Below are positions 31,474 to 35,474 of a DNA stretch of 35,474 bases, piece by piece. Source of the stretch: Alphaproteobacteria bacterium (GTDB lineage: Bacteria; Pseudomonadota; Alphaproteobacteria; Micavibrionales; Micavibrionaceae); the NCBI GenBank assembly GCA_018000295.1, contig JAGNKE010000026.1, positions 1 to 35,474 of the forward strand. Direction: 5' to 3'. The translations under genes were made by a program, and so were the position numbers. The notes beneath the pieces were generated by a model. That model worked only from the letters and a program-made list of their open reading frames with translations. It made no database searches and had not been told where the DNA came from. Every line of letters begins with the position of its first letter. Positions within the stretch are counted from its first letter, which is position 1.

Positions 31474-32226
31474 CTATCTGGAATCGTGAGCGCCTTCGAA
31501 ATTTCTTACAAAGAAGTGAGTGCCCTTACCTTTTTTCCTGCGGTAGATCATGGCGGGGCGGCGGCCGGTTTCGCGCATTTTTCCGGTTTCCTCAAGGATA
31601 TCCGCGCCTAAAATCCGGCGGCGGAAGGATTTATGCTCAATGCTTTCCCCCAGAATAACCTCATAAGCCGCTTGCAACTCCGCCAGAGTGAATTCATCGG
31701 GCATGAGATGGACTGGCAAGGACGTATAAAGAAGCTTGCTTTTGAGACGATCCGTACATTCAGCCAATATTTTTGCATGGTCGAAGGCCAGTTTGTCCTT
31801 CACCCTGCCCTTTTTAACGGCGACCCACTTGATGTCGGTCGCCCCCTGTCCGGCCTCTAGTTCTAGGTTTTCTGACGGGATGAGGGCGAAATAGACCGTG
31901 GTCACGGACCAGCCGCGCGGATCGCGCGTTTTGTTGCCGTAGGAGCAGAATTGCTCCAGATAAGGTGTTTTCACGCTCGTCTTTTCTGCAAGCTTGCGCT
32001 TGGCCGTGTCAATCAGTTCTTTATCGTTGTTAACGTCGATGAAACCGCCCACCAGCGACCACTGGCCCTGACAGGGGTGGTGTTCGCGCTGAACCAACAG
32101 GACTTGCAACTGTCCGCCGGAGACCGTGAAAATCACCGTATCCACGGAGACGTTGGGCCGCTCGAAGTCGTTGGCGTCATATTCTTTCAGAAATTCGGCC
32201 TCGGTTTGAATGGGTTTCTGCCTCAT
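31474..32226 (-). CDS. nrtR: NrtR-like Nudix-domain transcriptional regulator of NAD metabolism
   Basis: 250 aa. An N-terminal Nudix fold (~24-150; VDTVIFTVSGGQLQVLLVQR) is followed by a winged helix (LPDEFTLAELQAAYEVILGE, SFRRRILGADILEETG). The Nudix box GGFIDVNNDKELIDTAKRKL AEKT has Lys in place of the catalytic RE Glu (position 78) and of another Glu (82), so hydrolysis is unlikely and the domain probably only senses an ADP-ribose-type ligand, as known for NrtR repressors. It is the last gene of the NAD salvage operon it would regulate, 3 bp after the crystallin J1-like gene. Confidence 0.8.
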   Translation of the reverse strand: MRQKPIQTEAEFLKEYDANDFERPNVSVDTVIFTVSGGQLQVLLVQREHHPCQGQWSLVGGFIDVNNDKELIDTAKRKLAEKTSVKTPYLEQFCSYGNKTRDPRGWSVTTVYFALIPSENLELEAGQGATDIKWVAVKKGRVKDKLAFDHAKILAECTDRLKSKLLYTSLPVHLMPDEFTLAELQAAYEVILGESIEHKSFRRRILGADILEETGKMRETGRRPAMIYRRKKGKGTHFFVRNFEGAHDSR

Positions 32227-32229
32227 GAG

Positions 32230-32583
32230 CTAATCCTTCTTGCTGTATTCACCGATGACTTCGATCAATCCGACGATGTGCGCGCTGAGTTCCTCCAGAT
32301 CTTCTGCAGGCACCCACCATTCAAGATGATGCGACGCCCCGACTTGCTGAATTTCATAGCGATCCATGAAGGATTTTTGTACCTCGAACCGCGTGACGTA
32401 ACCCACGCCGGAAGCGCGGATATTCCAGCCTTCAGCAATTTCTTTTGCATATTGCTCATTTGTCACAGGATAGAAGATCGGCTGATCGGGCAAGCGAGGC
32501 GGCCACTTTCTGTAGCCGCTCTCTTTGACTAAAGCCAACTCCGTCGGTCCGGTCGGCCGATAAAGAGTGACTGTTTCGGTCAT
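32230..32583 (-). CDS. ADP-ribosylation/crystallin J1-like small protein
   Basis: 117 aa. The pattern VTLYRPTGPTELALVKESG, then WPPRLPDQPIFYPV, VGYVTRFEV and WWVPAEDLEELSAHIVG is that of proteins annotated ADP-ribosylation/crystallin J1, small companions of NAD-related genes with no proven reaction. Its ATG touches the nadV stop (32583), so it is translationally coupled. Its place between nadV and nrtR suggests a role with ADP-ribose or NAD breakdown products; this is inference. Confidence 0.75.
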   Translation of the reverse strand: MTETVTLYRPTGPTELALVKESGYRKWPPRLPDQPIFYPVTNEQYAKEIAEGWNIRASGVGYVTRFEVQKSFMDRYEIQQVGASHHLEWWVPAEDLEELSAHIVGLIEVIGEYSKKD

Positions 32584-34097
32584 TACGCCACCTTTTTTTC
32601 CCTCGCCAGACCAGACTGCAAGGCCGCATTGATCCGTCCCCGGATTTCAGCCAAAGTCTGATCCTTGACCAATTTTCCATCTTCGTAGACAACCTCCAGT
32701 GCGCCCTGCGATTCCTGCTCGGGTGTCTGCTGATCGTGCAGGATGTAACGTCCGGCGGCCTCTTCCACCCGCAGCAAGCCTTTGGCGGATTTCTTGATGC
32801 CGTTGTCGGTTTTGGGATCCTTGAAGATATCGCGCCTCTCGCCGTTCACCACACCGCTTGTGGCCTTCATGGCGAAGCCGAAATTATCGCGGGTTACGTA
32901 CTGGTAGGTATAAGACCCAACCCCGAACACCACGTTGCCTGACGCAAAGCCTTTTGCCTCCAACCCCTTCACAATAGCCTCGGCACGGTCGAGCGAGATG
33001 GAGTCGCCATAGATGAGCCCGATATGGGAATCCAGCATCCTGTACCCCGTCTCCGTCACGGTGCCGCCGAAGACATCCCACAGGCATTGAATGGCGCCTT
33101 TATGCTCGGGTGAGCCGACCGGAGCCGATGGGTCGCCGCAAACGATCAAGACTGGATCGCCGCTATCGGGCCGGATGACCAGCTTGCCCTCCCGCGCCAG
33201 AATCTCGGGCTTCAGGATCGCGACATATTCTGTCACGACTTTCCAGAAATCCCACGTATCCGACACGATCGAAACAATCCCCTTTGGATATGTTTTTGTT
33301 ATCAGGCGCCGGAACGTCTCCAGCTCACCGTCCTGCATCCCCATGCACATGACCGAGTGTTCGGTGGCGGGCACGGAAAATCCGACAGGCTCCTTCGTGG
33401 CATCGGCACCGTAATAATCCTCGACCATGTCGATGGCCGGAACGGTATCCGTGCCCCAGAAGCAGGTCAGGTGCGCGGCTCCGCTTAACAGCGAGTCCTG
33501 CACGCTGGAGAGGCCGCGGAACGAGAAGTCATGCGCCTGGAAGTTCACGAAATCCAGGGGGCTTCCGGTTTTGACAGCGTATTGCGTTAACAAACGTTTA
33601 TATTCGAACGCCGTCGTCGCCGAAGTCATGGGCTTCCAGAGATAGCAGGAAATCACGCTCTCGATATAATTCGTCAGCCAGAAGAAATCCGGGTGCGTAT
33701 TGACCACCGTCAGGACCGGAACGCCGATCGGCACCCTTGATCCTTCCGGCAACGCCTTGATTTTTAAAGGCAGGTAACCCAAATCATGCAGCGCCGCGAT
33801 ATGCTCGACAGAAATTGCATCCGGGCCGAGAGCGTTGTCCATCCGGCGTTTATACGCTTTCACGACCTGCTCCTTGGGCAGTTTGAAAAAGTTCTCCTCC
33901 CACACCTCCATAAAGAAATGTTTGATGAAGTATTGCAGGCCGAACATCACGACCTTGCCGTCGAAATCCGCCAGTACGCGGGAATGCTTGTAGCTGCGTG
34001 GCGTGAAGTTGGAATAGACCTCGCTCGTTCCTTGCGGATACTGGTTTCTGTGGTCCGCCTTGTAGAAGTCGATGGCTGTTAACGGATTAATTCTCAT
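32583..34097 (-). CDS. nadV: Nicotinamide phosphoribosyltransferase NadV
   Basis: 504 aa, the usual size. It converts nicotinamide and PRPP to NMN, a one-step route to NAD. Family markers are TAIDFYKADHRNQYPQGTSE at the N-terminus, NFTPRSYKH, DFSFRGLSSVQDSLLSGAAH, the phosphate-binding KLVIRPDSGDPV near 310, and FGVGSYTYQYVTRDNFGFAM, equivalent to the GGGLLQ loop of human NAMPT. It starts one base after the prs stop, so PRPP supply and use are encoded together. Confidence 0.93.
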   Translation of the reverse strand: MRINPLTAIDFYKADHRNQYPQGTSEVYSNFTPRSYKHSRVLADFDGKVVMFGLQYFIKHFFMEVWEENFFKLPKEQVVKAYKRRMDNALGPDAISVEHIAALHDLGYLPLKIKALPEGSRVPIGVPVLTVVNTHPDFFWLTNYIESVISCYLWKPMTSATTAFEYKRLLTQYAVKTGSPLDFVNFQAHDFSFRGLSSVQDSLLSGAAHLTCFWGTDTVPAIDMVEDYYGADATKEPVGFSVPATEHSVMCMGMQDGELETFRRLITKTYPKGIVSIVSDTWDFWKVVTEYVAILKPEILAREGKLVIRPDSGDPVLIVCGDPSAPVGSPEHKGAIQCLWDVFGGTVTETGYRMLDSHIGLIYGDSISLDRAEAIVKGLEAKGFASGNVVFGVGSYTYQYVTRDNFGFAMKATSGVVNGERRDIFKDPKTDNGIKKSAKGLLRVEEAAGRYILHDQQTPEQESQGALEVVYEDGKLVKDQTLAEIRGRINAALQSGLAREKKVA

Positions 34098-34098
34098 G

Positions 34099-34911
34099 TT
34101 AACGCTCCTTTCCCGTTACAGTTAAAAAATTCATGTCGATCTGTTCTGCGCGTAAAAACGTGTGAACGCAGAAGATATGGGTGAAATTCTCTTTCAAGAT
34201 GTCCAGCCCGTGCGAAAAAATTCCGTGCGTCACGTATAGGTAAAGCTTGCCTGCACCCTTTTGCTTCAGGAGTTTGCCCAGTTCCGTAAAGGTCCGTCCG
34301 CCGTCGCAGATATCGTCCAGAAGGATCAGATTTTTTCCCGCAACGTCGCCGTGGACTTCGGAATGGGTAATCTCGCCAGTTTGCGGATTGCGGATTTTGG
34401 CGCAGTGAATGACGTGAACGCCGCCCAAGGCTTTTCCGACCGCGTCTGTTTTTTTAGACGCTCCTTTGTCGGGGGAAACCAGAGTCAGATTTTCTTTCCT
34501 GATAAAATCTTCGACCGCGCCTTGCACCAACTCGGCTTGCGACACCACACAGCAATTATTCAACCTTTTGACGACCACTTCGGAATGCGGATCGAAGACA
34601 GCCACCGCACGGCAGTTCAAGCTATTGATCAAATCCGCCATCACGGCGCCGGAGAAAGCCTCCCCCGAATTACATACACGATCCTGCCGTGCATAGGGAA
34701 AGTATGGAATAACCAGATCAATCGTGGTTTCGGGGTTGACCTGCCGCACAGCATCTACAGTCATAATTAAGCGCATAATGTCATCGGCGTTGTAAAGATA
34801 CGCCTCAATTTCCGTCACGGGACCGATTTCAATTCCGGCAACGCTGACATGACATTCTCCGCCGCTGAAATTGAAGCTTCTGATCGCCTGTTTGTTGACT
34901 TTGATGGTCAT
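34099..34911 (-). CDS. prs: Ribose-phosphate pyrophosphokinase (PRPP synthetase), short NAD-cluster type
   Basis: 270 aa, shorter than housekeeping Prs (~310). It shows tandem phosphoribosyltransferase folds with IDLVIPYFPYARQDRVCNSG (ATP site, ~64-83), VFDPHSE (catalytic flexible region), LVSPDKGASKK and the PRPP loop NLILLDDICDGGRTF near 195. It makes PRPP from ribose 5-phosphate and ATP, the co-substrate of NadV encoded next. Such short paralogues typically accompany nadV, including in phages. Confidence 0.88.
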   Translation of the reverse strand: MTIKVNKQAIRSFNFSGGECHVSVAGIEIGPVTEIEAYLYNADDIMRLIMTVDAVRQVNPETTIDLVIPYFPYARQDRVCNSGEAFSGAVMADLINSLNCRAVAVFDPHSEVVVKRLNNCCVVSQAELVQGAVEDFIRKENLTLVSPDKGASKKTDAVGKALGGVHVIHCAKIRNPQTGEITHSEVHGDVAGKNLILLDDICDGGRTFTELGKLLKQKGAGKLYLYVTHGIFSHGLDILKENFTHIFCVHTFLRAEQIDMNFLTVTGKER

Positions 34912-34950
34912 AGGTTTTTCCTTGAATCCGTGTCCCTGTATGTTAGGGCG

Positions 34951-35184
34951 TCAATTCTGGTTTTCCTGCTTCCCCGCATTGCCGAAATGTATAAATGTCA
35001 GCGGATTCTCCAGTTTTTGCGTCGGGACAGGCCTGAGAATTTTACATCCGCGCTCGTCATATTCGTCATCATAAACGGGCACATGATAGCCTCTGTACAC
35101 CTGATCCTCCAGACCTCGCGATCTGAGGCGGTCTATCGTTTTTTCGTAATTCTTATAGCCGGAGTATACAGTCACCACTTTCAT
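34951..35184 (-). CDS. Unknown 77-aa protein heading the NAD salvage operon
   Basis: It starts MKVVTVYSGYKNYEKTIDRL with GAAGGAGA a few bases upstream, a strong ribosome-binding site. The middle YRGYHVPVYDDEYDERGCK is Tyr/Asp-rich and the C-terminus is polar (GNAGKQENQN). No family is recognised. It lies 40 bp before prs and directly behind the palindromic promoter, so it is the first translated product of the operon. Confidence 0.6.
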   Translation of the reverse strand: MKVVTVYSGYKNYEKTIDRLRSRGLEDQVYRGYHVPVYDDEYDERGCKILRPVPTQKLENPLTFIHFGNAGKQENQN

Positions 35185-35199
35185 TCTCCTTCACTCAAT

Positions 35200-35253
35200 A
35201 AATGTCCTTAAGACATTTAATATAATATGTCACAGTGACTTTTATTAAGTCAA
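35200..35253 (-). promoter_or_regulatory. Promoter of the NAD salvage operon with two palindromes
   Basis: Minus strand: -35 TTGACT at 35253-35248, and a -10 region within 35230-35221 (ACATAT at 17-bp spacing, overlapping AT-rich alternatives). GTCACAGTGAC (35229-35239, perfect 5-1-5) fills the spacer. AAATGTC-CTTAA-GACATTT (35200-35218, perfect) lies just downstream near the transcript start. Either could be the operator of the NrtR-like protein. Confidence 0.55.
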
Positions 35254-35292
35254 CAAAAATAATTTCTTTCTAATTATTTGATAAAACACGCT

Positions 35293-35342
35293 ATTTTCAG
35301 ATTTTACGGTGCAGGAGATTTTCAGATTTTACGGTGCAGGAG
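35293..35342. repeat. Perfect 25-bp tandem duplication
   Basis: Two identical 25-bp units, 35293-35317 and 35318-35342, each ending ACGGTGCAGGAG. They end 9 bp before the IS terminal repeat. No coding role is visible. Confidence 0.95.
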
Positions 35343-35351
35343 AAAAGTTTT

Positions 35352-35474
35352 GGGGCTGACATAGATAAGAAAAAATATCTAAGTTGGTCAGATGGTTAAG
35401 GTCAGACGAAAAAGCAGGCTTTCTGAAAGTATTCAGCAAGAAATCATCAAGCAGTTTGTCGGCGGTGTTCCGGC
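35352..35474 (+). mobile_element. IS1595-family insertion sequence, left end (cut by window)
   Basis: It begins at GGGGCTGACATAG (35352), taken as the terminal repeat because a transposase of IS1595 type starts 40 bp inside. The right end is beyond the window. Confidence 0.65.
35392..35474 (+). CDS. IS1595-family transposase, N-terminus only
   Basis: 27 codons from ATG 35392: MVKVRRKSRLSESIQ, then QEIIKQFVGGVPA. This matches the start of IS1595-type (ISXO2-like) transposases, where KSRLS....LI.HFVAG.(P/T)AR leads into the zinc-binding or HTH region. The catalytic DDE/N domain lies outside the window, so integrity cannot be judged. Confidence 0.65.
   Translation, partial: MVKVRRKSRLSESIQQEIIKQFVGGVP

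Overview
The window reads as a bacterial chromosome segment, most likely from an alphaproteobacterium. This is inferred from the protein style: a NodT-type efflux channel, a HU protein with basic tails, a YaiI homologue, and a toprim/DUF3987 mobile-element module. The accessory left half (about 1-19.8 kb) differs sharply from a conventional right half (20.3-35.4 kb). No tRNA, rRNA or CRISPR array was seen.

Left end (1-6.2 kb): a collapsed type I restriction locus (start of hsdM joined to a probable end of hsdR) lies next to an intact IS5-family element with CTAG target duplications and a frameshifted transposase. Then comes a minus-strand operon typical of cryptic integrated elements: XRE repressor and ImmA/IrrE protease, small hypotheticals, a toprim primase-like protein, a DUF3987 protein and two further hypotheticals. 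Repressor-like operator sites lie before the control genes and before the replication-like genes. No integrase is present.

Centre (6.2-16.6 kb): an RHS polymorphic-toxin array read right to left. A full-length Sec-exported RHS protein (1652 aa) carries an EndoU-type toxin tip and is followed by an immunity gene. Behind it lie displaced cassettes, each repeating the last ~140 residues of the RHS core with a different tip and a different immunity gene: a GHH-type nuclease with a zinc-ribbon immunity protein; a TreTu-like ADP-ribosyltransferase with a TriTu-like immunity protein; an unnamed toxin family with a DUF7674-like immunity protein; and finally a bare core fragment. Two of the three displaced toxins are frameshifted in short repeats, while every immunity gene is open. 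Short conserved sequences recur at the cassette joints.

Next (16.8-19.8 kb): a small exported protein of unknown function and a type I-secreted RTX protein whose N-terminal 500 residues consist of about six ~80-residue repeats that I do not recognise.

Right half (20.3-35.2 kb): an ABC-F ATPase; an AT-rich orphan gene; a small hypothetical; an RRM protein and yaiI; a tetR-adaptor-RND pump-outer membrane channel operon with a palindromic operator; a HU-like protein with a strong terminator; and an NAD salvage operon (unknown 77-aa protein, PRPP synthetase, NadV, crystallin J1-like protein, NrtR-like Nudix regulator) behind a promoter with two palindromes. The window ends inside an IS1595-type insertion sequence. 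A ~75-bp intergenic element occurs twice, before the ABC-F gene and before the HU gene.
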